DNA from: Pseudomonas sp. NFIX28
GTDB taxonomy: Bacteria > Pseudomonadota > Gammaproteobacteria > Pseudomonadales > Pseudomonadaceae
DNA length: 64,000 nt
NCBI RefSeq assembly: GCF_900107395.1
Contig: NZ_FNPW01000001.1
Coordinates: 231,041 to 295,040, forward strand
Direction of reading: 5' to 3'
The translations under genes and the position numbers were made by a program. Positions 35,838-45,144 of the stretch are shown here, piece by piece; position 1 is the stretch's first letter, and every line of letters starts with the position of its first letter. The notes under the pieces are model-generated. The model saw nothing but the letters and a program-made list of their open reading frames with translations, searched no databases and was not told the origin of the DNA.

Positions 35838-36914
35838 ATGGCAGATATCTTCGAAAACCCGATGGGCTTGATGGGCTTTGAATTCATCGAATTCGCATCG
35901 CCTACCCCCAATACCCTCGAGCCGATCTTCGAGATCATGGGTTTCAGCAAAGTCGCGACCCACCGTTCCAAAGACGTGCACCTGTATCGCCAGGGCGCGA
36001 TCAACCTGATCCTCAATAACGAGCCGCACAGCGTTGCCTCGTACTTTGCCGCCGAGCACGGCCCGTCGGTGTGCGGCATGGCATTTCGCGTCAAGGATTC
36101 GCAAAAGGCCTACAAGCGCGCCCTGGAACTTGGCGCCCAGCCGATCCACATCGAAACCGGCCCGATGGAGCTGAACCTGCCGGCGATCAAGGGCATTGGC
36201 GGCGCGCCGCTGTACCTGATCGACCGCTTCGGCGAAGGCAGCTCGATCTATGACATCGACTTCGTATTCCTGGAAGGCGTCGACCGCCATCCAAAAGGCG
36301 CCGGCCTGAAGATCATCGACCACCTGACCCACAACGTGTATCGCGGCCGCATGGCCTACTGGGCCAGCTTCTACGAGAAACTGTTCAACTTCCGCGAGAT
36401 CCGTTACTTCGACATCAAGGGCGAATACACCGGCCTGACCTCCAAGGCCATGACCGCACCCGATGGCATGATCCGCATCCCGCTGAACGAAGAGTCGTCC
36501 AAGGGCGCGGGGCAGATCGAAGAGTTCCTGATGCAGTTCAACGGCGAGGGCATCCAGCACGTGGCCTTCCTCACCGACGACCTGATCAAGACCTGGGATC
36601 AGTTGAAGAAGATCGGCATGCGCTTCATGACCGCGCCGCCGGATACCTACTACGAAATGCTCGAAGGCCGCCTACCGAACCACGGCGAGCCGGTGAACGA
36701 GCTGCAGTCGCGGGGCATCCTGCTGGACGGTTCCTCGGAAGAGGGCGACAAGCGCCTGCTGCTGCAGATCTTCTCGGAAACCCTTATGGGGCCGGTGTTC
36801 TTCGAATTCATCCAGCGTAAAGGCGACGATGGTTTCGGCGAAGGCAACTTCAAGGCACTGTTCGAATCGATCGAACGCGATCAAGTCCGTCGTGGCGTGC
36901 TGTCCACCGACTAA
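35838..36914 (+). CDS. hpd: 4-Hydroxyphenylpyruvate dioxygenase
   Basis: 358 residues. Converts 4-hydroxyphenylpyruvate to homogentisate in tyrosine breakdown. Iron ligands of the Pseudomonas enzyme are present: His162 ([10 protein letters not shown]), His241 ([10 protein letters not shown]) and Glu323 (FFEFIQRKG). Start at 35838 ([19 protein letters not shown]) agrees with the purified P. fluorescens enzyme and follows GAGGCG. hmgA and other tyrosine genes are not in the window. It lies upstream of hpaR but serves a different ring-cleavage route. Confidence 0.96.
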   Translation: MADIFENPMGLMGFEFIEFASPTPNTLEPIFEIMGFSKVATHRSKDVHLYRQGAINLILNNEPHSVASYFAAEHGPSVCGMAFRVKDSQKAYKRALELGAQPIHIETGPMELNLPAIKGIGGAPLYLIDRFGEGSSIYDIDFVFLEGVDRHPKGAGLKIIDHLTHNVYRGRMAYWASFYEKLFNFREIRYFDIKGEYTGLTSKAMTAPDGMIRIPLNEESSKGAGQIEEFLMQFNGEGIQHVAFLTDDLIKTWDQLKKIGMRFMTAPPDTYYEMLEGRLPNHGEPVNELQSRGILLDGSSEEGDKRLLLQIFSETLMGPVFFEFIQRKGDDGFGEGNFKALFESIERDQVRRGVLSTD

Positions 36915-36934
36915 ACCGCAGCCAGCCTGACGAT

Positions 36935-36972
36935 AAAGCCCGGTCGGGAGATCCTCGGCCGGGCTTTGTTTT
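36935..36972 (+). terminator. Terminator of hpd
   Basis: AAAGCCCGG / CCGGGCTTT outer stem with a GTCGGGAGATCCTCGG-type inner part and TGTTTTG tail. The HpaR-operator-like site follows directly. Confidence 0.8.
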
Positions 36973-36993
36973 GCCTGTCGGTTGGCGATTGTG

Positions 36994-37005
36994 AATGTGT
37001 TAATG
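36994..37005 (+). promoter_or_regulatory. HpaR operator candidate in front of hpaR
   Basis: AATGTGTTAATG, 54 bases before the hpaR start. It differs at one position from AATGTGTTAACG at 53977-53988 in front of the hpaG1 operon. Suggests autorepression. Confidence 0.5.
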
Positions 37006-37058
37006 TTTTGCCTTTGTGGCGCTCGGCGTCACCATCCAGCCCTGTGAACGACTTGCCC

Positions 37059-37481
37059 ATGACCAACCCAAGACCTTCTTTGACATTGACCCTGCTTCAG
37101 GCCCGCGAAGCGGCCATGGCGTTTTTTCGCCCGTCCCTCAACCAGCACGACCTGACCGAGCAGCAGTGGCGGGTGATCCGCATCCTGCGCCAGAACGGCG
37201 AGCTGGAAAGCCACCAGCTGGCAAAAATGGCCTGCATCCTGCCGCCCAGCATGACCGGCGTGCTCAGCCGCCTGGAGCGCGACGAATACGTCAGCCGGCG
37301 CAAGTCCCCCGAGGACCAGCGCCGCCTGTTCATCACCCTCACGGCCAAGGGCGAGGCCTGTTTCGAATCCATGAGCGGCGACATGGAAATCAACTACCAG
37401 CGCATCCAGCAGCAGTTTGGCGAAGAGAAGATGCAAGCCTTGCTGGCCCTGCTCAACGAGCTCAAGCAAATCAAGCCCTGA
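37059..37481 (+). CDS. hpaR: HpaR, MarR family repressor of homoprotocatechuate degradation
   Basis: 140 residues from the ATG at 37059; GTG 37044 is an alternative. Winged-helix MarR protein: LTEQQWRVIRILRQNGELES, then the recognition region ACILPPSMTGVLSRLERDEY and wing RRKSPEDQRRLFITLT. The segments match the HpaR subfamily, which represses the hpa meta-cleavage operon until 4-hydroxyphenylacetate or homoprotocatechuate derivatives bind. In this window hpaR is about 9.4 kb from the end of its target operon and 16.9 kb from the promoter. Confidence 0.85.
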   Translation: MTNPRPSLTLTLLQAREAAMAFFRPSLNQHDLTEQQWRVIRILRQNGELESHQLAKMACILPPSMTGVLSRLERDEYVSRRKSPEDQRRLFITLTAKGEACFESMSGDMEINYQRIQQQFGEEKMQALLALLNELKQIKP

Positions 37482-37491
37482 CCCATCTTCC

Positions 37492-37571
37492 GTAGGAGCG
37501 AGGCTTGCCCGCGATGCCGACAACGCAGTGCAACAGGCGTCGCATTCATCGCGAGCAAGCTTCGCTCCTAC
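37492..37571. repeat. REPIN, family A inverted pair
   Basis: GTAGGAGCGAGGCTTGCCCG facing its inverted copy ending GCAAGCTTCGCTCCTAC; 80 bases overall. Lies directly after hpaR and touches the 3' end of the convergent EamA gene. Confidence 0.9.
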
Positions 37572-37584
37572 CACCAGTTCTGGT

Positions 37585-38466
37585 TCAGCTTCTGCGCTGA
37601 CGCATCAAGTGCTTGAAACCCTCGAACACCAGCACCAGCACCGCCAGCCAGATCGGCAGGTAGGTCAGCCATTCCCCGGCCTTGATGTGTTCTCCCAGCA
37701 GCAGCGCCACGGCCAGCAGCAAAACCGGTTCGACGTAGCTCAACAAGCCGAACAGGCTGAACGGCAGCAAGCGGCTGGCGATGATGTAGGCCACCAGCGC
37801 CGAGGCGCTGATCAACCCCAGCAGCGGAATCAGCAGGTACAGCCAGGGGTGTTGATCGACCACGGCAAAACCCTGCTCGCCGCTCTGCACGAACCACAGC
37901 GCGATCGGCAGCAACAGGGCCATGTCCAGCCATAGGCCGCCCAGGTTGTCGGCGGCCAGGCGCTTGCGCAGCACAAAATAGACTGGGTAACCGATAGCCA
38001 CCAACAGCGTCGCCCAGGAAAAACTGCCCACCTGGTACAGCTCGTTGAGCACCCCCAGGGTCGCCAGGCCGGCGGCGATCTTCTGCAGCCGCGACAGCTG
38101 TTCGCCGTAGACGATGCGCCCGGTCAGGACCATGGTCAGCGGCAGCAGGAAATAGCCCAGCGACACATCCAGGCTGTAGCCATTCAACGGTGCCCACATG
38201 AACAGCCACAGCTGCACCCCGAGCAGCGCCGCGGACAGCGGCAACCCCAGCAGCAGGAGCGGTTGGCCCAGCAGCCTCTTGAGAATGGCGCCGACGTGCC
38301 GCCATTCGCCGCTCACCAGCATGAACACGGTCATGCACGGGGCGGTGAGCAGCATGCGCCAGCCGAAAATCTCCACCCCGGTCAGGGGCGCCATCAAGGA
38401 GGTGTAGAAGTACATGACGGCAAACAGCACCGACGCCAAGACCGATAGAGCAATACCTTTAGACAA
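37585..38466 (-). CDS. rarD: EamA family transporter, RarD type
   Basis: 293 residues with ten spans. MSKGIALSVLASVLFAVMYFYTS and IFGWRMLLTAP are typical of RarD proteins, and the central RIVYGEQLSRLQKIA and the repeat SALVAYIIASRLLPFSLFGLLSYVEP confirm the family. RarD is associated with chloramphenicol tolerance by name but the substrate is not established. Monocistronic; 3' end sits beside the REPIN. Confidence 0.85.
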   Translation of the reverse strand: MSKGIALSVLASVLFAVMYFYTSLMAPLTGVEIFGWRMLLTAPCMTVFMLVSGEWRHVGAILKRLLGQPLLLLGLPLSAALLGVQLWLFMWAPLNGYSLDVSLGYFLLPLTMVLTGRIVYGEQLSRLQKIAAGLATLGVLNELYQVGSFSWATLLVAIGYPVYFVLRKRLAADNLGGLWLDMALLLPIALWFVQSGEQGFAVVDQHPWLYLLIPLLGLISASALVAYIIASRLLPFSLFGLLSYVEPVLLLAVALLLGEHIKAGEWLTYLPIWLAVLVLVFEGFKHLMRQRRS

Positions 38467-38650
38467 GCTGTCCTCGTGTGACCTGAGCCAGGCAAATGGG
38501 ATGGTGGGAAAACTGCGGGGAATATAGAGGGTTTGGCGCCAGACGTTTACTCGGATTTAGCAGCGCTTACGGGAAAAAGTCCCGTTTACCGCCATTCGAC
38601 GGCGGCGCAGCGGCTGGCGGCCCTGGCGCGGGCCGCCAATGGTGACGGCA

Positions 38651-39658
38651 TCAGCGCGGCGTGCGGCCGGAAACGAAGTGGCTGACGTCGTTGAAGCCCG
38701 GGGTCGAGGCATGGCCCGGAGTGACCAGCGAATCGATGAAGGCTTCATCCTCGGCGCTGATCTTTACGTCCAGCGCCTTGGTGTAGGCGTCCCACTGTGC
38801 CTCGGTGCGCGGGCCGACGATTGCCGAGCTGACCGCGGCATTGTTCAGCACCCAGGCGATGGCGAATTCGACCATGCCGACCCCGCGGCCCTGAGTGTAC
38901 TGCTGGATCTGCTGGGCGATGCGCAGCGACTCGACGCGCCATTCGGTTTCCAGGATGCGCTTGTCCTGGCGCCCGGCGCGGCTGTTGCTGTCGGGGGCGA
39001 CATCCGGCGCATATTTGCCGCTGAGCACGCCGCGAGCCAGCGGGCTGTAAGGCACCACGCCCAGCCCGTAGGCCTGGGCCGCGGTGATCTGTTCGGTCTC
39101 GGCCTGACGGTTGACGATGTTGTACAGCGGCTGGCTGATCACCGGGCGGTCGACGCCAAGCCGGTCGGCGATGCGGATCACCTCGGCGATGCGCCAGCCG
39201 CGGTAGTTGGACAGGCCCCAATAGCGGATCTTGCCCTGGCGCAGCAGGTCGCCGATCGCCGAGACCGTCACTTCCAGCGGCGTGTTGTGGTCTTCGCGGT
39301 GCAGGTAATAGATGTCGATGTAATCGGTGCCCAAGCGCGTCAGGCTGGCATCGATGCCATTGAACAGGTGCTTGCGGCTCAGGCCGCTGCGGTTGGGCAC
39401 GCCATCGACGGGGCCGAAGCCGACCTTGGTCGCCAGCACCCATTGGTCACGCTGGCTGGCGATGGCCTCGCCGACGATTTCTTCGGAGCGGCCGTTGGTG
39501 TAGACGTCCGCGGTGTCGATGAAGTTGATGCCCTGGTCCCACGCCTTGTCGATGATGCGCAGAGAGTCCTCGGTGCTGGTCTGTTCGCCGAACATCATGG
39601 TGCCGAGGGTCAGGGGAGACACGTGTAGCCCGGAATGGCCGAGGATGCGGTAGCTCAT
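38651..39658 (-). CDS. Aldo/keto reductase
   Basis: 335 residues, NADPH-dependent TIM barrel. The catalytic tetrad is in FIDTADVYTNG (Asp, Tyr), LATKVGF (Lys) and YYLHREDHNTP (His). The subfamily resembles the YajO/YdhF-type group that uses varied aldehydes. Start at 39658 behind AAGGATTT. A LysR-type remnant lies directly upstream on the same strand, so its former regulator may have been lost. Confidence 0.88.
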   Translation of the reverse strand: MSYRILGHSGLHVSPLTLGTMMFGEQTSTEDSLRIIDKAWDQGINFIDTADVYTNGRSEEIVGEAIASQRDQWVLATKVGFGPVDGVPNRSGLSRKHLFNGIDASLTRLGTDYIDIYYLHREDHNTPLEVTVSAIGDLLRQGKIRYWGLSNYRGWRIAEVIRIADRLGVDRPVISQPLYNIVNRQAETEQITAAQAYGLGVVPYSPLARGVLSGKYAPDVAPDSNSRAGRQDKRILETEWRVESLRIAQQIQQYTQGRGVGMVEFAIAWVLNNAAVSSAIVGPRTEAQWDAYTKALDVKISAEDEAFIDSLVTPGHASTPGFNDVSHFVSGRTPR

Positions 39659-39760
39659 GTACGAAATCCTTGTGCGTGAGGTAAGGCCGGTGCGACAGCG
39701 GCCAGCGACTGGTATGGGACGTCCATCAAATACCAGAACGGGCGCGCGGGGCAATCCGAA

Positions 39761-39866
39761 TCATCCCGCCAGCGACTGGCAACGTTCCTGCAAAAAGCGT
39801 TGCAGCACTTTCACCCGCTGGGAAACCTGCAAGCGGTGCGGGCACAACAGAACGCTGGCTGCTCTT
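39761..39866 (-). pseudogene. Remnant of a LysR regulator gene (3' end only)
   Basis: About 32 codons with stop at 39761-39763 read ASVLLCPHRLQVSQRV then KVLQRFLQERCQSLAG, closely following the C-terminal end of LysR proteins (strand, Pro, Arg-Gln, then SPRVKVFIDFLVER-like helix). Immediately upstream the frame runs into REP repeats. Everything 5' to this has been replaced by the REP array. Confidence 0.6.
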
Positions 39867-40098
39867 GTAGGAGCGCAGCTTGCGCGCGAAGAACGATGAC
39901 GCGGTGGGGCAGGTATTTCGCGGTGTGGCCTTCGCGGGCAAGCCTCGCTCCTACGGGACGGTGGGCAGCTTGCGCGCGAAGAACGATGACGCGGTGGGGC
40001 AGGTGTTTCGCGGTGTGGCCTTCGCGGGCGAGCCTCGCTCCTACGGAACGGTGGGCAGCTTGCGCGCTCGATCGCAGCCTGCGGCAGCGGCCACAGGT
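39867..40098. repeat. REP array with a 90-bp tandem duplication
   Basis: CAGCTTGCGCGCGAAGAACG recurs at 39876 and 39966 with a third partial copy at 40056: period 90 bases. Each unit holds one outward and one inverted REP of family A (GTAGGAGCGCAGCTTGCGC and GCAAGCCTCGCTCCTAC). At 40066-40098 the array ends in a family B REP. It replaces the 5' part of the LysR gene and lies up against the acyl-CoA ligase 3' end. Confidence 0.9.
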
Positions 40099-40145
40099 GA
40101 ACGCCTTGCAGCGCGGCGACCCCGATTGCCGGGGCCGCCGGCAAT

Positions 40146-42047
40146 TCAGGCCGAATGTAACTGGTAGCGCACCGCATAACCGCTCAGGCGCTGCTCCAGG
40201 GCTGTGCGCCGGGCCGCATCCAGGTCGGGCACATGGATATCCACCCGCTGCCCGTGACGCTCGTCGCTCAGGACCTCGACCCGGATACCCTCGGCAACCT
40301 GGCGGACCTCGTCCTCGAACACCCGGCGAATAGCGTCCAGGCGCAGGGCCGGCTTGAACGTCTTGCCCACCGCCGTCAGCGGGATCTGCTCCAGCAGCCA
40401 GACGTTCTTGGGTAGCGCCGCCCGTTCATGGATATGCCGCGCGGCATGCTCCAGCAACTCGTCCGGCCCGGCGCTGGCGCCGGCCTTGAGCTGGATGTAC
40501 ACCACCGGCAGCTCGCCGGCCTTGATGTCCGGCTTGCCCACCGCCGCGGCCATGGCCACGGCCGGGTGGCGATGCAGGGCTTCTTCGATCATCTGCGGGT
40601 CGATGTTATGGCCGCCACGGATGATCAGGTCCTTGCTGCGCCCGGTCAGCCAGATGTAGCCGTCCCGGTCGATGCGCCCCAGGTCGCCGGTATTGAACCA
40701 GCCGCCGTCGAGCCACAGGCCCTGGTTCTTGTCAGCCTGCAGATAGCCCTTGAACACCGTCGGCCCGCGCAGGCAGACGTTGCCAGGCTCATCGGTGGTG
40801 GCGTCGCGCAGGTAGTGGCCGTCGCTGTCGAGCACGGCGATCTTGACCTCGCAATACGGCAGGCGCAGGCCGATGGAGCCGGAACGGCGTTCGCCATCCT
40901 GGGGGTTGCAGCTGGTGGCGCAGGTGCCTTCGGTGAGGCCGTAGCCTTCGATGATCTTGAGCCCCGAGCGCGCCTCGAATTGACGGATCAGCTCCACCGG
41001 CATCGGCGCCGCGCCGCACACGGCAAAGCGCAGGCTGGAGACATCGATGCCGTCGTTGGGCACTTGCAGCAAGGCGGCGTAGATGGTCGGCACGCCGCTG
41101 AAACAGCTGACCCGATAGCGCTCCACCAAGTGCCAGAAATCCTTGATCAGCGTCGGGTTGCGGTAGCCCTGGGGGCCGGCCAGCAGCACCCGGGCGCCGC
41201 GGTGGAAGGCCGACAGCCCGGTGACCATCACCCCGTTGACATGGAACAGCGGCAACCCGCAGAGCAACACGTCGCGGCTGTCGTAGTCGCCATGCAGGCC
41301 AATGATCTCGGCCATCGCCACTTCATTGAGGTGGCTGTGGGGCGCCAGTTTCGGTGTGCCGGTGGTGCCACCGGTGTGAAAGTACGAGGCCACGTCGTCC
41401 GGCTGGATCACCCGGCCGCTTTCCAGGTGGTCGGCGGGGCAGGCGGCGAGCAGGGTGTCGAAGTCCAGCACGTCTTCGGGCATCGCCGGGCGCTGGCTCT
41501 TGATCGCGCTGCGCTGTGGCTCGGGCAGCAGGTTGGCCAGGTCGACGGTGACGATCGCCTCCAGCTCCGGCAGGCGTTCGCGCAGGTGGGCGACCTTTTG
41601 CCAGAGGTCGGTGCCGGGGAAGGGCGCGAGGGTCACCAGCACCGTGGTGCGCGAGGCGCGGACCAGCTCGGCAATGTGCTCCGGTTCCAGCAGCGGGTTG
41701 ATGGCGTTGACGATCCCGGCGGCCTCGCCGCCCCAGATCACGTAATGGGTTTGCGGCAGGTTGGGCAGCAGGAATGACACCGCCTTGCCCGGGCGGATCC
41801 CCAGGCGGTGCAGGGCGTTGGCGGTGCGGGTGACCTGGGCGAACAACTCGGCGTAGCTGATGTTCCAGGGCTGGTCCTGGATGCTGCCCTGGGGCAGGAA
41901 GGTCAGGGCCGTATGCTCGCCAAAACGGTTGGCCGAGCGTTGCAGCAGTTCATAGGTGCTGGCGGGAAGATTGCGCTGGGCCAGGGGCTGCTGTTGTTCG
42001 AGGGCTTGGATATCGCTCAGGCGGGCGAGGGAAATGGGCGCGGTCAT
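40146..42047 (-). CDS. Acyl-CoA synthetase, AMP-forming
   Basis: 633 residues. ANL superfamily ligase making an acyl-adenylate and then the CoA thioester. P-loop YFHTGGTTGTPKLA; A5 motif IEGYGLTEGTC; A7-A8 NTGDLGRIDRDGYI and TGRSKDLIIRGG; catalytic lysine in PLTAVGKTFKP near the C-terminus. It is longer at the C-terminus than benzoate or 4-coumarate ligases. Neighbours do not fix the substrate; the homoprotocatechuate pathway does not use a CoA ligase. Start at 42047; the MFS gene upstream on the same strand may share transcription but 207 non-coding bases lie between. Confidence 0.85.
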   Translation of the reverse strand: MTAPISLARLSDIQALEQQQPLAQRNLPASTYELLQRSANRFGEHTALTFLPQGSIQDQPWNISYAELFAQVTRTANALHRLGIRPGKAVSFLLPNLPQTHYVIWGGEAAGIVNAINPLLEPEHIAELVRASRTTVLVTLAPFPGTDLWQKVAHLRERLPELEAIVTVDLANLLPEPQRSAIKSQRPAMPEDVLDFDTLLAACPADHLESGRVIQPDDVASYFHTGGTTGTPKLAPHSHLNEVAMAEIIGLHGDYDSRDVLLCGLPLFHVNGVMVTGLSAFHRGARVLLAGPQGYRNPTLIKDFWHLVERYRVSCFSGVPTIYAALLQVPNDGIDVSSLRFAVCGAAPMPVELIRQFEARSGLKIIEGYGLTEGTCATSCNPQDGERRSGSIGLRLPYCEVKIAVLDSDGHYLRDATTDEPGNVCLRGPTVFKGYLQADKNQGLWLDGGWFNTGDLGRIDRDGYIWLTGRSKDLIIRGGHNIDPQMIEEALHRHPAVAMAAAVGKPDIKAGELPVVYIQLKAGASAGPDELLEHAARHIHERAALPKNVWLLEQIPLTAVGKTFKPALRLDAIRRVFEDEVRQVAEGIRVEVLSDERHGQRVDIHVPDLDAARRTALEQRLSGYAVRYQLHSA

Positions 42048-42254
42048 GATCGTGTGGGTCTTCCTTCGGTAAGGTCTGCGAGGGAGTCATCAATCGATCC
42101 AGCCAATGGAAAACTGCCGCGGCCGGACGTCTGTCCGATATACCACGGGGGCGTTCAGAAAGGCTGTGGCTTTTTGTAGCAAGGCGGTGACAAACCCGCG
42201 GCTTGTCCCGGGAAGCCGGGCCCGCCGGAAGGCAGGCCCGGTGGAAGGCGTGGC

Positions 42255-43565
42255 TCAGCGCTTCAGGCTGCGGGTCATGCGCAGGGCCAGCAGGCTACCC
42301 GCGACGATGACACCGGCCAGCAGGTACAGCGCGGCATCGGTGGAGCCGGTGCTGTCCTTGACCCAGCCGACGATGTAGGGGCTGAGGAAACCGGCCATCT
42401 GCCCCATCGAGTTGATCAGCGCCAGGCCACCCGCGGCGGCGCCGGCGCTGAGCAGCGCGGTGGGCACCGGCCAGAACATCGGCAGGCCGGTGAGGGCGCC
42501 CATGGTGGCAATGGTCAGGCCGAGGATGGCGATGGTCGGGTTGGCGGCGAAGTTGACCGCGATCAGCAGGCCGATGGCGCCCATCAGCATCGGCACTACC
42601 AAATGCCAGCGGCGTTCCTGGCGCAGGTCGGCCGAGCGACCGACCATCAGCATGAACAGCGCCGCCAGCAGGTAGGGAATGGCGCTGAGCCAGCCGATCA
42701 CCAGGTTGTCGCTGAAACCCAGGTTCTTGATGATCGACGGCAGCCAGAAGTTGATGGCGTACACGCCGCTCTGGATGCAGAAGTAGATCAGGCCGAAGGC
42801 CCAGATGGCCGGGTTCCTGAACACCGCCGCCAGGGAATCGCCAGTGGTGCGCGGCTTGCTCGCGGCGTCCTCGGCCTGGTCGGCTTCGAGCAGCGCACGC
42901 TCCTGCGGGCTCAGCCACTTGGCATGGGCGAAGTTGTCATTGAGCAGGAAGTACGCCAGGGCGCCGAGGATCACCGTGGGGATGCCCTGCAGCAGGAACA
43001 TCCACTGCCAGCCGGCCATGCCGCCCTGGCCCGCGGCGAAGTGGTTGAGGATCCAGCCGGAGAACGGGCTGCCGAGCAGGCCGGACACCGGGATCGCCGA
43101 CATGAACAGGGCCATGATGCGCCCGCGGCGAAAGCTCGGGAACCACTGCGAAAGGTACAGCACCACGCCGGGGAAGAAGCCGGCCTCGGCGGCGCCGGTG
43201 AACAGGCGCAGGGTGTAGAACTGGGTCGGGGTGGTGACGAACAGCAGGCAGGTCGACAGCGTGCCCCAGGCGATCATCATCAGCGCGATCCAGCGCCGCG
43301 GGCCGAACTTGTTCAGCGCCAGGTTGCTCGGCACGCCGCACAGCACGTAGCCGATGAAGAAGATCCCGGCGCCCAGGCCGTAGACGGTTTCGCTGAACTT
43401 CAGGGCATCGAGCATCTGCAGCTTGGCAAAGCCGACGTTGACCCGGTCCAGGTAGTTGAACAGGTAGCAGATGAAGATGAAGGGGATCAGGCGCAGGGTG
43501 ATGCGCTTGTAGACGGCGTTTTTATCGTCATCGGTGGCCAGGGTGGCAGCGGCGCTCTGTGACAT
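42255..43565 (-). CDS. MFS transporter of the anion:cation symporter family (glucarate/glycerate type)
   Basis: 436 residues from ATG at 43565 (MSQSAAATLATDDDKNAVYK) with twelve spans. ACS-family signatures [38 protein letters not shown] and AGFFPGVVLYLSQWFP are present. The open frame upstream of 43565 is not real. Divergence from CdaR and the nearby glycerate kinase suggest uptake of D-glycerate or a sugar diacid. Confidence 0.85.
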   Translation of the reverse strand: MSQSAAATLATDDDKNAVYKRITLRLIPFIFICYLFNYLDRVNVGFAKLQMLDALKFSETVYGLGAGIFFIGYVLCGVPSNLALNKFGPRRWIALMMIAWGTLSTCLLFVTTPTQFYTLRLFTGAAEAGFFPGVVLYLSQWFPSFRRGRIMALFMSAIPVSGLLGSPFSGWILNHFAAGQGGMAGWQWMFLLQGIPTVILGALAYFLLNDNFAHAKWLSPQERALLEADQAEDAASKPRTTGDSLAAVFRNPAIWAFGLIYFCIQSGVYAINFWLPSIIKNLGFSDNLVIGWLSAIPYLLAALFMLMVGRSADLRQERRWHLVVPMLMGAIGLLIAVNFAANPTIAILGLTIATMGALTGLPMFWPVPTALLSAGAAAGGLALINSMGQMAGFLSPYIVGWVKDSTGSTDAALYLLAGVIVAGSLLALRMTRSLKR

Positions 43566-43805
43566 GGCGTGTCTCTCTTTATTATGATTTTTTGCGATGC
43601 GAGGGTAACGTTGATCGCCCAGAGAGTCTCGGTCACCCCATGGGCCGCTGTCTTTGTGCCGGCGCACAGGCTTTGCCGGCTTCCCCTGTGCCGGTGAACA
43701 AGCCTTCGCCATCGCCCCCGAGCCTGTTTTTAACCATGGCCCGCGTAGCGCCGAAGGCGCCCGGCATGCAGCCACTTTTCGTAGAGAGCCTAGGAACACG
43801 CCGCT

Positions 43806-44927
43806 ATGTTCGAACTGGATCACGACCTGGCGCAGGATATCGTCGACCGCACGATGGCCATCCTGCCCTACAACGTCAACGTCATGGACAGCCAGGGCCT
43901 GATCCTCGGCAGCGGCGAGCCCGAGCGCATCAACACCCGCCATGAAGGCGCGCAGCTGGTGCTGGCCAACGGCCGGGTGGTGGAGATCGACGCGCAGACC
44001 GCCAAGCACCTCAAGGGCGTGCAGCCGGGGATCAACCTGCCGCTGCTGCACGACCAGCGGCTGATCGGCGTGCTGGGCATCACCGGCGAGCCGGAGCTGC
44101 TGCGCACCTATGCCGAACTGGTGCGCATGACCGCCGAAATGCTGGTGGGCCAGCGCCATCAGCAAGCCGAACAGCAATGGCGCCGCCAGCGTTGCGACGA
44201 CTTGCTGGCGCTGCTGCTCAGCGACAGCGGGGATTCGCCGCGGCTGGTGGACGAGGCGCAGCAGATGGGCCTCAAGCCGCAGTTGCCGCGCACGCCCTAT
44301 CTGTTCGAACTGGGCCAGCCCCAGGAGGGCGGGGCGCAGACCGTCGAGGCTCTGAGTGCCTGGCTGATGTCCCGTTACCCGGACAGCTGGTGCGTCAGCT
44401 CGGCCAAGTCCTCGCTGCTGTGGTGCCGGCCGGCAAGCTTGAGCGTCGACAACCCGCGATTGCTGGACAAGCTCGACAGCCTGGGCTGGAACATCCTGCG
44501 CATTGCCGTGGGCGGACAGGCCGACGGCCTGGCGGGGTTGCGCCGCTGCTACCGGCGGGTCGGCGACTTGCTCGCCTATGGCCGTGACCTGTTGCCGCAA
44601 TCGCGCTTGCTGACCCTCAACCGTTTCCGCCTGCCGGTGATGCTCTGGCGCCACCGCAATGACGATGCCCTGGACGAGTTGCTCAGCCCGTTGCGCAAGG
44701 TCATCGCCAAGGACAGCAATGGCCAGCTGCTGGCGACCCTGCGCAGCTGGTGCGACCACGACGGCCAGAGCCAGGCCTGCGCCGACGCCCTGGGCATCCA
44801 CCGCAACAGCCTGCGCTACCGCATGGAGCGCATCGCCGAACTCAGCGGCGTCGATCCGCTCAAGCTCGACGGCATGCTGGCGCTGTACCTGGGGGTGCAG
44901 CTGTTGCCGCAGACCGATGCACCCTGA
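43806..44927 (+). CDS. cdaR: CdaR-type sugar-diacid/glycerate regulator
   Basis: 373 residues. N-terminal sugar-diacid recognition domain (about 1-135: FELDHDLAQDIVDRTM, QGLILGSGEPERINTRHEGA, GVLGITGEPELLRTYAELVRM) and C-terminal PucR-type helix-turn-helix (ACADALGIHRNSLRYRMERIAELSG). In E. coli CdaR is activated by D-glycerate, galactarate and glucarate and controls their uptake and use. Here the divergent MFS gene and downstream glycerate kinase make the likely regulon. Start at 43806 lies 14 bases after a weak AGGA. Confidence 0.88.
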   Translation: MFELDHDLAQDIVDRTMAILPYNVNVMDSQGLILGSGEPERINTRHEGAQLVLANGRVVEIDAQTAKHLKGVQPGINLPLLHDQRLIGVLGITGEPELLRTYAELVRMTAEMLVGQRHQQAEQQWRRQRCDDLLALLLSDSGDSPRLVDEAQQMGLKPQLPRTPYLFELGQPQEGGAQTVEALSAWLMSRYPDSWCVSSAKSSLLWCRPASLSVDNPRLLDKLDSLGWNILRIAVGGQADGLAGLRRCYRRVGDLLAYGRDLLPQSRLLTLNRFRLPVMLWRHRNDDALDELLSPLRKVIAKDSNGQLLATLRSWCDHDGQSQACADALGIHRNSLRYRMERIAELSGVDPLKLDGMLALYLGVQLLPQTDAP

Positions 44928-44931
44928 CCAC

Positions 44932-45018
44932 GTAGGAGCGAGGCTTGCCCGCGATGGCCACACTGCAGTGAGCCTGATACGCCGCGGCGCCTTGATCGCG
45001 GGCAAGCCTCGCTCCTAC
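44932..45018. repeat. REPIN, family A inverted pair
   Basis: GTAGGAGCGAGGCTTGCCCG and its inverted copy, 87 bases end to end, between cdaR and the glycerate kinase gene. Confidence 0.9.
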
Positions 45019-45144
45019 AGGACTGCGTCTGGCTCCTATGATTGTGAAAATGAACAATAAAGCCGCCCCGTACTTGTGCAGCGGACCGGGGTCAAGGTCG
45101 CGGCCAACTGGCAGCATGGGCGCCATAAGAACCGGAGATAGCCC

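Noticed and set aside
42255..45005. 916-codon minus frame joining the MFS transporter to cdaR antisense
   Set aside because: Transporter starts at 43565 with all its spans; everything upstream is antisense of cdaR.
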